Part shown: piece after piece, positions 8,192-17,232 of the stretch
Numbering within the stretch: the first letter of the stretch is position 1
Layout of the letters: every line of letters starts with the position of its first letter
Assembly: GCA_002398565.1 (NCBI GenBank)
Contig: DGZP01000013.1
Location: forward strand, 426 to 35,161
Length of the DNA: 34,736 nucleotides
Source: Proteiniphilum sp. UBA4977
GTDB taxonomy: Bacteria; Bacteroidota; Bacteroidia; Bacteroidales; Dysgonomonadaceae
Direction of reading: 5' to 3'
Notes under the pieces: model-generated
The model's database searches: none
What the model was told of the DNA's origin: nothing
What the model saw: the letters and a program-made list of their open reading frames with translations, nothing else
Position numbers and translations under genes: made by a program

Positions 8192-10954
8192 TTATTGATT
8201 CTTATCAGCATGACGGAAATCTTCAATGCCGTTATTTTTTTCTGTAGAATTAACGGGTGGGAAATCTTTAATACCCCAATTTTTATCGGGTTCTTTTCCA
8301 AGCCATATTTTCAATTCTCCACCTGCTGCAAATTGTTCATGTAAAAACCAAAAATTATCCAGAGCCTTTCCATTTAGTTCCGCTTTTTGAATATAGCAGT
8401 TTTCTTCCGAGTTGTTGTAGGTTTTTATAGTAAAGGTTTCTCCTTTATAATATTCTTTATCAAGTTTGATGGTCACTTTGTCGAATACTGGTGAAGTAAT
8501 TTCATAAAATGGAGTAAGTGATTCTGTTCCTTGGATATTAAATAATCCAATGGCCATTAATGCACTTACACCACCCATTTGTCCCTGGTCTTCGTCATGG
8601 CCTCCATAGCCTAGATCAGGCGTAATACCGCCATATGCTTGCTCTTTAACCCGGCGCACCCAATACTGGGTTAACCAGGGTGCTCTGGCATAACTGAAAA
8701 CATGGGCATTAGAACATCCGGGTTGATTCGCGTAACTGATATGCCCATCGCTATAGCTATAAATAAAATCATCCTCTTTTCCGTGTTCAAATGCTTCATT
8801 GAGTTTTTTCACCAATTCATTGTTTCCTCCCATCAGTTTTGCTAAACCTGGAATATCGTGTGAAACGCCCCATGTTGCCTGCCACGCGTTTGCTTCAACA
8901 AACCCCCAGTGGTGAAGCGGTTCGGTGTGTGTAAAATCTCCGTTATGGTCTACCGGAAATAACAATTTATGTTCCTGGTTATAGCATCTTTTCCAAGATT
9001 CAGAACGTTTCATAAAATAATGGTAATCTTCCGTCTCTCCTAGTTTTTTTGCCATTTGCGCGGCACCCCAATCTTGGAAGGAGGCCTCGATGTTGATTCC
9101 TGCATTGTTTGGCCACCATCCATTCTCTATATAGAATTCGAGATCATGCTTGAAAAACTCTCCCCCCCCGAGCATTCCACCCGGTAAAAGATTTTGTTTG
9201 ATCATTTGATAAGCATTTTTAGAGTCACATCTCGTTAGAATACCTTTCATAAAAGCGCTTACAATAAGATTGGTGGAGGGGGAACCAGTCATGATGTACG
9301 TATATCCGCCCCCTGCCGGACCCCTTGGAAGCAGGCCTCCATTGTTGGCATATGCAATCATCGATGCAGCCATATCGTCTTGTATCTCGGGCCATGCTAA
9401 CCCCCATAATATATTTAGATTCCATTGGGTAAGCCAAAAGGCATCGGAGTTATACATATTGTGCAGGACCGCGCCATTCTTGTCTTTCCCCGGATTTTTC
9501 ACTTTAAATACCGCATCGGTCAAATAGCCGTGTTCCCCATATCTTGAACCTTCAGTGCGATCAGGATAGTCTCCTGTTACATCATTAATCTTTTGACGTC
9601 CTAAGAGAACATGCCACAAATCGGTATAGAATTTTATTCGTTGAGCTTCACTGCCCCCTTCTACCTCAATTTTTCCTAACCAATCGTTCCAGACAATTGC
9701 ACTTTCTGTTTTCACTTTTTCGAAATCCCAATGACTGCACTCCGTTATAAGATTATTCCGTGCATTCTCGATGCTCGTATAAGAAACAGCTAATTTTAAC
9801 TGTAGTTGTTCACCTGCTTTAACGTTATAACGCGATGAAACTCCGGCGTTATCTCCTTTGATAGAATCAATGTTTTTATAGTTAATAGAATCATTCCACC
9901 CATTAAAAGACTCCCAAGGTTTATCGAATTGCACCACAAAAAATAATTTAATGTCAATCGGACCAACATTATATGCACGATCAACAGAGCTAACCGATCC
10001 AATAAACTCCGTGTCGTTTACTTTGATTACCTCCGCATCAGTCATCCTGCTGTTGCCCAAGAGGCCTCCCAAGCTTACTAATATTTGAGCCAGGATATCT
10101 TCTGTCCATGTAAACCGATAAAAGCTTACCCTGTCAGTTGATGTTTGCTCTACCCAAATCTTATGGTCGGATAAATAGACCCGATGATAACCAGGCTGAA
10201 CTATCTCGTCATCATGTGTAAACGATGACTTCCAGCCCTCCTCACCTAAAACAGGATCGATATCAGCTGTTGCCGGCATCACGTTAATTCCCGACATAGT
10301 CCAGGACTTTACCTGAGGAAAACCGAGTATTTCTTCTGACTTGTGCGCATAGCCTCCTCCACCGTTATTGCGATTAAGTGTCATAGGTGCTGCACTTACT
10401 ACTCCAAAAGGTCGAGAACCGGTTATAAAATAGAAAAATCGTCCCCTATTTGTTTCGATGTAAGGGTCTACCCACGAAACAAAATCCTTATATTGTTCAG
10501 GGGAAGGAAAGACTTCAATCTCAGATAGTCCAAAGTAATTGTCGACACTTGAAACGGGAATAAAACGGATAAATTTTGTTTCTTTCGAAGGAAATTCGAT
10601 TGCTTTGGCGGAACCATCTAAAGGCAGGAGGACGTCAACTTTACTTCCGTCATCAAACAACAATATGCCTTTTGTAATCAATCCTTGCTCGAAAGGGGAG
10701 TTATAAATTACTACTTTATTCACGGATTGCTTCTTTTTCCAGTCTAATTGGATCCAGGCTTCATTTTCCTTTGTCAACCAGCCCCCTTTGCCTTCCACAG
10801 TCATAATTCCATCCGTGACATTTCCGGCTGCATATTCAGTCCCGAGTTCGGAAGAGGACCTCACCCAAGCATTGTTCGCAATGCTTAACGGCCCCCCCCT
10901 TAAGGAGCAACACAAAGTAAGCGTGAATAGGATAATAAAAAACAGAAATTTCAT
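8192..10954 (-). CDS. GH92 alpha-mannosidase with N-terminal discoidin-like domain
   Basis: A 920-residue exported protein. The signal peptide contains a double cysteine (TLTLCCS, Cys15/16) that may be an atypical lipobox. Residues about 25-150 form an F5/8 type C (discoidin-like) domain: NNAWVRSSSELG, VTDG, WIQLDW, then IRFIPVSS and LSEIEVFP. GH92 follows: WTMSGINVMP (218-227), SDAFWLTQWNLNILWGLAW (503-521), VEANAW with the likely acid E687, and HDEDQGQMGG (786-795). In place of the usual HE(W) before the glycine-rich N-lobe motif it has VKSW, and the tryptophan after DEDQGQ is missing, so this paralogue has diverged most of the three. The C-terminus carries a hydrophilic tail of about 25 residues. 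It starts 14 bp after the frameshifted GxGYxYP gene. Confidence 0.9.
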   Translation of the reverse strand: MKFLFFIILFTLTLCCSLRGGPLSIANNAWVRSSSELGTEYAAGNVTDGIMTVEGKGGWLTKENEAWIQLDWKKKQSVNKVVIYNSPFEQGLITKGILLFDDGSKVDVLLPLDGSAKAIEFPSKETKFIRFIPVSSVDNYFGLSEIEVFPSPEQYKDFVSWVDPYIETNRGRFFYFITGSRPFGVVSAAPMTLNRNNGGGGYAHKSEEILGFPQVKSWTMSGINVMPATADIDPVLGEEGWKSSFTHDDEIVQPGYHRVYLSDHKIWVEQTSTDRVSFYRFTWTEDILAQILVSLGGLLGNSRMTDAEVIKVNDTEFIGSVSSVDRAYNVGPIDIKLFFVVQFDKPWESFNGWNDSINYKNIDSIKGDNAGVSSRYNVKAGEQLQLKLAVSYTSIENARNNLITECSHWDFEKVKTESAIVWNDWLGKIEVEGGSEAQRIKFYTDLWHVLLGRQKINDVTGDYPDRTEGSRYGEHGYLTDAVFKVKNPGKDKNGAVLHNMYNSDAFWLTQWNLNILWGLAWPEIQDDMAASMIAYANNGGLLPRGPAGGGYTYIMTGSPSTNLIVSAFMKGILTRCDSKNAYQMIKQNLLPGGMLGGGEFFKHDLEFYIENGWWPNNAGINIEASFQDWGAAQMAKKLGETEDYHYFMKRSESWKRCYNQEHKLLFPVDHNGDFTHTEPLHHWGFVEANAWQATWGVSHDIPGLAKLMGGNNELVKKLNEAFEHGKEDDFIYSYSDGHISYANQPGCSNAHVFSYARAPWLTQYWVRRVKEQAYGGITPDLGYGGHDEDQGQMGGVSALMAIGLFNIQGTESLTPFYEITSPVFDKVTIKLDKEYYKGETFTIKTYNNSEENCYIQKAELNGKALDNFWFLHEQFAAGGELKIWLGKEPDKNWGIKDFPPVNSTEKNNGIEDFRHADKNQ

Positions 10955-10968
10955 AATATAAATATTGT

Positions 10969-12668
10969 TTAATTGATAAATTTACTTTTTTCTTCGATTA
11001 TCAGCATGGTTTCCTCCGGGTGTTCTTTCATTCTGATTCTCCATAACAACTCTTCGGGAGAAACAATTCTTATATCATCAGAAAGTTGGTTTATGCACCA
11101 TTTAATTGGTCCGATTCCACTCTCGTAATGACCTGGTTTGACCGGGTTCTCGAACTTTGACCATGCGTGGACTATGGTCCAACCCATCGTCTCTTCAGTG
11201 TTTTGAATACTCGTATTGATGTATCGCGTAATTTTGTCTATATCTCCACCGCCTTCAAAGTCCAATCCCTGCCACAAGGAATATTGAGCGGTCACTATAG
11301 GAATGTTCATACCCCTTTTATTTTTCACCCAAAGTATTTTTCCGTGCCCTCCATGATAGGAAGCATATTGTACAGCATACATACCAACCAATTCTTTAAT
11401 TTCTTCGGCAAAGATTTGATAGGCTTCCATTGCCTGTGTTGAATTTACGTCAATACAAATGAACCCAAACACCTTGGCTCCCGTCCGCTGCATGTTGAAA
11501 TTGGTTTTTTTTGCAAATGCACGTAAAACTTCCTTTTTTCATCTCCGAAAGCGTTGGCATAAAAATCAGGATAATAATATCCTCCTCCGTATTCTATAAT
11601 TGTGGTACCGGATGGTTGTGTCTTTACCATTTCGTCCAGAACATCAGGAGCCATCATCGATAAATTTACGGGACATGATGTAAATCCGACAGGAAATTCA
11701 CCATGGATCTGATTTCCCCAGTAACTTTCATTTTTTATAAAAGATCCAATGGACCATTGCATGTTATCTCCATCACTGAGGATGAAGCTGTGGAAATGCT
11801 TTCCATCATCAAAGTCGATAGTTGGAGGATCTAGCGATTTTATTTTCTTGATTTGTGCATGAAGAGCATCTGAAGAGAGGACTAACAGATTATCACACCA
11901 GTCACTTGCTGTATTGAATAATCCATGGGTAGTTGGTAATAACGTAAAATCATCTTCGCTTCCCTGATTCCAACCAACTACCGGAGAAATTGGATTAATT
12001 AAGGCCATACTTTTTATGGTTATTTTATTCATTCCGTAGGTTACGATCGCTTTATTCGCAACGGCTAGATCCCTGTTGTTATGAAAACTCGGATGCATCG
12101 TGAAAATGATATTCTTCCCGGCATGAACCTTCATCTTGTCTAGAAACTCTTCTTCGGGTATGTTTCGAGCATCAAGGATTAATTTATATCCCAGTTCTTG
12201 CAGGATCGGTTCCATTTCTGGAGTAATTATTACAGCTTGCTCGATTCCCGCGAACGAGGTCGCTATATTGTACGAAAAATCCAGTTTCGAAGAAGAAGCT
12301 GAATCTAAAGCAGGATTATACAAAATGTATCCCTTTGCTAAATAATTGTATCGTGCTAATAAACTCCACACGTCGTACTCTCCTCTTTCTTCAGCTCCAG
12401 AACGTTGAATAAATTTTTCATACCAGACATCATACTCTCTTTCGGATTCGTGCCAAATCAATTCATCGAGTTTGTCCTGTTTTTGTGCTTGGGCAACTAA
12501 TCCAGCCAGTGAGTAGGCTAGGGCATTTTGGCCATGCGTGGATCCTTTCAGGCAGGTTACAATCCCTGCTGGAGAGGATTGTGACGGCCACCAAAAATTG
12601 TCGTTTGTTTTTTTTGACTGGCAGGACAAAAGCAGAAAAAGCAAGATCATTGATGCCGTAACTCTCAT
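10969..12668 (-). pseudogene. GxGYxYP putative glycoside hydrolase, interrupted by a frameshift
   Basis: Two overlapping frames together encode one protein. The first part (start ATG at 12668) begins with a lipoprotein signal (LLLSC, Cys16), contains FILSDGDNMQW and reaches YGGGYYYPDF, the signature of the GxGYxYP family of putative glycoside hydrolases. It then loses frame after about 378 residues, reads nonsense, and stops at 11445. The second part continues in the other frame (KEVLRAFAKKTNFNMQRTG) to the stop at 10969. Adding one A to an A6 run in the coding strand (T6 at 11534-11539) restores a protein of about 566 residues. Longer starts at 12728 (TTG) and 12701 (ATG) exist, but 12668 gives the best signal peptide. 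It could be a recent loss, a phase-variable tract, a sequencing error, or ribosomal slippage. Confidence 0.8.
11534..11539 (-). other. Frameshift site: A6 run (coding strand) in the GxGYxYP gene
   Basis: Coding-strand codons are GAT GAA AAA AGG AAG. The run of six A is preceded by G and followed by GG, giving the heptamer A_AAA_AGG in the upstream frame. A shift of -1 here yields AAA AAG GAA and leads directly into the conserved downstream frame. An in-frame TGA lies just upstream in that downstream frame, so the switch must occur within about eight bases. The position is seen directly; whether ribosomes slip here is not known. Confidence 0.8.
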
Positions 12669-12756
12669 GATTTCATAAATATGACTGTATAGTTTTACCA
12701 TGACAGCCTCACAAATCTGGTTTTCCAATCAAAAAAGCGCTGTCAATCGCAAGTAA

Positions 12757-12796
12757 ATTGAGAGACATCCCCAAAGCTTGTACGATGTCTCTCAAT
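12757..12796 (-). promoter_or_regulatory. Perfect 12-bp inverted repeat between operon genes
   Basis: ATTGAGAGACAT (12757-12768) and its exact complement ATGTCTCTCAAT (12785-12796) enclose a 16-base loop. The repeat sits in the 140-bp gap between the DUF4998/discoidin gene and the GxGYxYP gene. No U-tract follows on the transcribed minus strand, so a classical intrinsic terminator is unlikely. An RNA processing or stabilising stem that separates the binding/import half of the transcript from the enzyme half is more plausible. Confidence 0.65.
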
Positions 12797-12808
12797 GAAT
12801 TTTCAAGA

Positions 12809-14032
12809 TTAATCTTCTGCAGAAGAGATGTTAGCTCCCCAGAATGTTATTTCTTGTACGCAACCATATGCGCCTTGCCCTACTGAGGGGGGGCCAATTA
12901 CTTCCGTCACACGATATCGGATATAACGAACTTTTTGAGTTGAGATCACGCTCATTTCAAAAAGATTTTCTATCGGATTAACTGCCTCGCCTTCCAGTAG
13001 AAGTTCCCATCCCTTGGAATGAGCCTCCTGCTCCCAATTCGCATCTTTTGAAGGCAAATTGGTGTCTTTTCCCTCTATATCACTGCATCCCCATATTTGA
13101 AATCTCTTTGGATTCCAATTATGGTGATCGCCACGTCCACAAATCTCCACCCTTTTTAAATCTGTCAAGACTCCCAGATCTATTGTGACAGTATGTGGAA
13201 CACCTTCCCCGTCACGTGAATGGTAACGTGAATCTTGCGCACTTCCCTTGACGCCATCCCACATTCCACTAATCTTTCCTCCATACCCGTCTCCGAGGAT
13301 ATCATTCTTTAATCGTACAGAGGCAAATAATGATTTGTCAAGCGCAAACACATTATCAGTAGGAAGCAATCCTTCCACGGGAATGAGGGGTATGGTGTCA
13401 AACCCAAAGTCGCCTGTCACAATTTCTGAGAGGATCACATATTTACCCCCCGCTTTCCAATCAATTAGATTCGTTATATTATCATCCGGATAGACAGTTA
13501 GTTCAGAATAACCATTTGCGTTATTTTCGTATTTGAAAAGTGTTCTGACTATATGTTCTGATTCGGCCTTGTCTGCCCATTCTGCGGAAAAATACGTGCC
13601 ACTGAATGAGAACCCCTTGATTCTTCTACTTTGCTGTGAATCTCTAAAGATGTCCCCATAAGCTTTTCCGGTACAATACTGCAGAATTGATTTATTCCCT
13701 TGATTATCTGTTGTTGTCACCTCAAATTCATAACTTTTCTCTTCCAATCCATCAATAATCATCTCAAAAGTTTCATCTTCCGATCTGTCTAACGGAAAAA
13801 TCCGCGTTTGATCTTCCCATTTCACTGTGCATTCAGTTGAACTGCCTGCATATCTTGTAAGGCCAACGATTTTCACTCTCTTGTAGCCACTCAACACTTC
13901 CAAGGAGTCAAGTTTGCCGGCATAGATTTTTTCTCCTGTCAGATATTTTTCGTGGATGGATTCAATGTCGCCGCAATTGTACAACGTCACAAAAGTGACG
14001 GTTAGTAATATTGTTCTCAATAAATTCTTCAT
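12809..14032 (-). CDS. DUF4998 / discoidin-domain surface lipoprotein
   Basis: A 407-residue probable SPII lipoprotein (VTLYNC, Cys20). Residues 21 to about 215 match the DUF4998 layout seen beside SusC/SusD genes: an opening with HEKYLTGEKIYAGKLDSL, then GYKRVKIVGLTR, and a Bacteroides-type beta-domain with Ig/Fn3-like strands. Residues about 235-400 form an F5/8 type C domain (SRYHSRDGEGVPHTVTIDLG, VRYIRYRVTEV, VQEITFWG). It lies 17 bp downstream of the DUF4959/DUF5000 gene. No catalytic motif is seen. It is probably a surface glycan-binding protein working with SusD. The domain call is good; the ligand is unknown. Confidence 0.85.
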   Translation of the reverse strand: MKNLLRTILLTVTFVTLYNCGDIESIHEKYLTGEKIYAGKLDSLEVLSGYKRVKIVGLTRYAGSSTECTVKWEDQTRIFPLDRSEDETFEMIIDGLEEKSYEFEVTTTDNQGNKSILQYCTGKAYGDIFRDSQQSRRIKGFSFSGTYFSAEWADKAESEHIVRTLFKYENNANGYSELTVYPDDNITNLIDWKAGGKYVILSEIVTGDFGFDTIPLIPVEGLLPTDNVFALDKSLFASVRLKNDILGDGYGGKISGMWDGVKGSAQDSRYHSRDGEGVPHTVTIDLGVLTDLKRVEICGRGDHHNWNPKRFQIWGCSDIEGKDTNLPSKDANWEQEAHSKGWELLLEGEAVNPIENLFEMSVISTQKVRYIRYRVTEVIGPPSVGQGAYGCVQEITFWGANISSAED

Positions 14033-14049
14033 AATGATATTGCTTTCTG

Positions 14050-15267
14050 TTATTTGATTTCTTCAATTATCTCGCCCCAAAAAGATAACTCCCCGATGAC
14101 TGAATATGGGAAATTCATCCCCTCCCAGTTTTCGATCAACTCAAATCTCACATATCTTATTTCTACCAAATTATTGATGTCAAATTCAAAATCTTCTCCT
14201 TTTAATTGAAATTCCTGATCTTCCACGCTGAATTGTCCGACAGGTAATCCAGATGGTTTAAATGAACGACATTCTTTCAGAAATGTCCATCCATCATTTG
14301 GATTATCGGGATTATACTTCGGCAAACTATTTACATCCAATGTCCCGTACACCTTGAAATACTTCGGGTTCCCATGTTTATACAGCTCTGTACCTGCACG
14401 TTGAAATAGTTTAAACCGGCTTAATTTTACTTTGGCGCCAAGGTCTATTGTCAGATAATGAGGCATCTGAACTGCTCCGGTGTGACCACAATCCCACTGA
14501 GAGTTCCACACTTCATTCCAGATTTGTGTAGGGCTAAAACCATATTCACCGAAGTTGGTATCTCCCTGAATTCTAAAAATCGAGAATTTGGACTTCTCAA
14601 GATATTCATCCGGGATCGGAATTGCTTCAACAATTAAGGTGTCCGACAGATTACCCCATAAGTCCTCCAGATATATACCAAATTTTGTATTTACGCTAGT
14701 AAAGCCTCTAAAACTATATGCTCCCTCGCGCTGGCTTGTATAATACGATTCTCTGTAAACCAGGCTATTTTGAAGTGAGTCATATACAGCAACATTGATG
14801 GATATTTCCGCTCTGGCTTCATTCTGGAAGGTCACTTTTATACCTCCATAATCAGAATCGGCTGAGAGTGTAGGAAAAATGGAAATGATGGGAGGATCCA
14901 ACGGCGAAATTTCAGTTGTTGTCGGATCTGAATGATTTTCACCTCTATCGACAGCAAACAGGTCAATTTTGTAATTACCAGCTCTACCAAAACCTTCCAC
15001 TTTTAACGAGTTTAGTAGCCCAGAGACTTTCACCTCCCTTTTCACCCCTTTGTCGTCTATGAAAGAGGCAACGATGTACAGCAAGTCAGGATCGCCGGGA
15101 GATATGAATTTAATAATTGCACCCCCAGGAATGTTAGCCACGTCAATGACTTGCACTTTTCCGGGTTTTATTGAATCACTCCCATGCGGGTAATGTAATT
15201 CCTGGTTACATCCTGCCATGAGTATCAATCCCGAAAAGAAAATAAAAAAGAATATCTGAGATTTCAT
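14050..15267 (-). CDS. DUF4959/DUF5126/DUF5000 surface glycan-binding lipoprotein
   Basis: A 405-residue SPII lipoprotein (LILMAGC, Cys20). The order fits a common SusD-adjacent family: DUF4959 (about 21-125, PGKVQVIDVANIPGGA), a middle DUF5126-like domain (about 125-230, DYGGIKVTF), and a C-terminal DUF5000/discoidin-like domain (about 235-400, MPHYLTIDLGAKVKLSRFKL, IRYVRFELIE, IGELSFWG). A GTG at 15291 would add eight residues, but the ATG at 15267 begins a standard signal peptide and is preferred. The gene follows susD by 30 bp. It is expected on the cell surface as an accessory glycan-binding protein; the specificity is not readable. Confidence 0.87.
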   Translation of the reverse strand: MKSQIFFFIFFSGLILMAGCNQELHYPHGSDSIKPGKVQVIDVANIPGGAIIKFISPGDPDLLYIVASFIDDKGVKREVKVSGLLNSLKVEGFGRAGNYKIDLFAVDRGENHSDPTTTEISPLDPPIISIFPTLSADSDYGGIKVTFQNEARAEISINVAVYDSLQNSLVYRESYYTSQREGAYSFRGFTSVNTKFGIYLEDLWGNLSDTLIVEAIPIPDEYLEKSKFSIFRIQGDTNFGEYGFSPTQIWNEVWNSQWDCGHTGAVQMPHYLTIDLGAKVKLSRFKLFQRAGTELYKHGNPKYFKVYGTLDVNSLPKYNPDNPNDGWTFLKECRSFKPSGLPVGQFSVEDQEFQLKGEDFEFDINNLVEIRYVRFELIENWEGMNFPYSVIGELSFWGEIIEEIK

Positions 15268-15297
15268 TTTGTACAAATTTATAATTAACACCTAGTT

Positions 15298-17229
15298 TTA
15301 GTTCCAACCCGGATTTTGTTTTAATTTAGGGTTGCGTAAGAGTTCCGTTTGGCTTATTGGCCAGAAATAGTCTCTTTTAAGATAATCCCTATAGAAAATG
15401 TTTTTTACCTGGTAAAAATCTGTCGGTGTTGCACCATTGATGTTCCAGCCCCTGATTGGTAAATTGAAATACTCTTCTGCCAACTTCCATCTTCTCAGGT
15501 CCCAAAAGCGAGAGCCCTCGAATGACAGTTCGTTGAGTCTTTCTTGTCTGATGATTTCGCGCATACCCTCTTTGGTCTTAGGCTTTGAGGGGTCTTTAGA
15601 ATACAGTTCCCATGTAGAAACTAAATCTGAATTTAGATCCAGACCAGCCTTATGTCTTACATTTTGTATATATTTGTATACTTCGCTATCCGGTGTTTCC
15701 AACACTTCATTTAAAGCTTCCGAGTACATCAGATATAAATCACTCAATCGAATGATCGGGAATGGGTATGTCTCGATTGTTCGTGCAGACTGTGTGATGA
15801 CATTCTGGTAATTCACTACTTTCTTTGTGAAATATCCCGTGCTAGAATATAATTCTAAACCGGTACGCCCGGATAATTGCCCTGCTTTCGCATTTAGCGA
15901 CGGAATACTATTGTCATCTGTACTTTCTAAAGAAAACCATTTCCCTCCATCAAATCCTACATATGCATAAAAGCGGGGTTCACGATATACATGTAGTTTA
16001 GCAGTTGTATAATCATTCTGTAGGTAGTATTTGTGGTCTTCGGCAACTTTGCCGGTAATTTCTATTGGGGTGTACCGGTTAAAATAATCCCAATTCTTAT
16101 CTTCGTCAATTGGTACTCCATGGATGGTGTAAAAACTTTCAACTACATTTAAAGTAGGCGCATGCGATTTTTTTGCACTGTTAAAATCGGCAGCATGGAA
16201 AGAGGTAAATCTAGGCTGACTCCAGGTTTGAAGCTGATCTGTCCAGTTATTTCCCAATCCCCAAATTAATTCCGGGTTAAATCTATCGGTGATGGTTGCC
16301 CGTAGGGTAAGTTCATGCCTCAACACATCATGAATATTACCGATAGGCAGCAAATCTGTAAATTGGTATAACTGATGACCCGCTTCCTCCGCGGTTAAAA
16401 TTGCGTTCAGGCAGGCATTTTTTGCCTTTACCCATTTCTCCGGATCGTATTCGGGATTAATGAAGGAAATGCCTTCATCATTTTTAAAGTTGACATAATC
16501 CTGGTTCCCATTAAATAGCGGGCTTGCTCCCAGCATGAGTACTTTAGCCTTGATCGCGGTTGCCGCTGACAGTGTTAATCGGCCGTATTCACTATGGATA
16601 TACATGATTTTTTCAGGTAAGGCTTCACTTTCAATGGCAGTATCTATTAATGACACGATATAATTTATTACGGTATCCACCGGTATTCTTTCTATCTTGG
16701 TTTCACCAGGAGTAGCATCTACTGCGATATTTTTGTCCACAATCGGGATCGGTCCGTACATATTTAGCAATAAGAAATGGTAGTATGCCTTTAGTACTTG
16801 CACTTCAGCGATCCATCTGTTTTTTTCGCTCCGTTCTAATCCCGGAATGTCTTTTAAGTTTTCAAGAAAAATATTGCAATCTCTTATTGCCACAAACAAA
16901 TTTTGACCACCTCTTTTGCCTTCCCAGAAATTGCAGTAAGGATCGGTTGCATTTTGTAATCCTTTTGCCAACCTGAGACTGGTTTCGTTGTTCATGTAAA
17001 AATCCTTTTCGGTGTAGTACCAAATTTCGTCTCCCGCAACCAAAGCAATATTTTCTTGGGGATTGGCATGTTCGGGAACATAGCTGTAACATGTAACCAG
17101 AAACCGTTCTGCACTATTCCTCGTTTCAAATGTCATCTCAATAGTTGCCAGGTTATCGGGTACAATATCCAAATAAGAGCAACTATTCATTGATAGAATT
17201 ATCGATAAAAAGAAGATTGTCTTTTTCAT
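15298..17229 (-). CDS. susD: SusD/RagB family nutrient-binding lipoprotein
   Basis: A 643-residue SusD homologue, a surface lipoprotein that caps the SusC channel and binds oligosaccharides. The lipobox ends in Cys17 (LSMNSC), followed by the typical SYLDIVPDN. Family landmarks are the helical repeat segment YYHFLLLNMYGPIPIVD near 155-170, RLSDLYLMYSEALNE in the C-terminal half, RFWDLRRWKLAEEYFN, and the terminal YFWPISQTELLRNP followed by QNPGWN. It starts 3 bp after the susC stop, so the two are translationally linked and form the import complex. The length, over 600 residues, is in the upper part of the family range. The symbol denotes homology to the starch-system SusD; the substrate here is inferred to be an alpha-mannoside. 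Confidence 0.93.
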   Translation of the reverse strand: MKKTIFFLSIILSMNSCSYLDIVPDNLATIEMTFETRNSAERFLVTCYSYVPEHANPQENIALVAGDEIWYYTEKDFYMNNETSLRLAKGLQNATDPYCNFWEGKRGGQNLFVAIRDCNIFLENLKDIPGLERSEKNRWIAEVQVLKAYYHFLLLNMYGPIPIVDKNIAVDATPGETKIERIPVDTVINYIVSLIDTAIESEALPEKIMYIHSEYGRLTLSAATAIKAKVLMLGASPLFNGNQDYVNFKNDEGISFINPEYDPEKWVKAKNACLNAILTAEEAGHQLYQFTDLLPIGNIHDVLRHELTLRATITDRFNPELIWGLGNNWTDQLQTWSQPRFTSFHAADFNSAKKSHAPTLNVVESFYTIHGVPIDEDKNWDYFNRYTPIEITGKVAEDHKYYLQNDYTTAKLHVYREPRFYAYVGFDGGKWFSLESTDDNSIPSLNAKAGQLSGRTGLELYSSTGYFTKKVVNYQNVITQSARTIETYPFPIIRLSDLYLMYSEALNEVLETPDSEVYKYIQNVRHKAGLDLNSDLVSTWELYSKDPSKPKTKEGMREIIRQERLNELSFEGSRFWDLRRWKLAEEYFNLPIRGWNINGATPTDFYQVKNIFYRDYLKRDYFWPISQTELLRNPKLKQNPGWN

Positions 17230-17232
17230 AAT

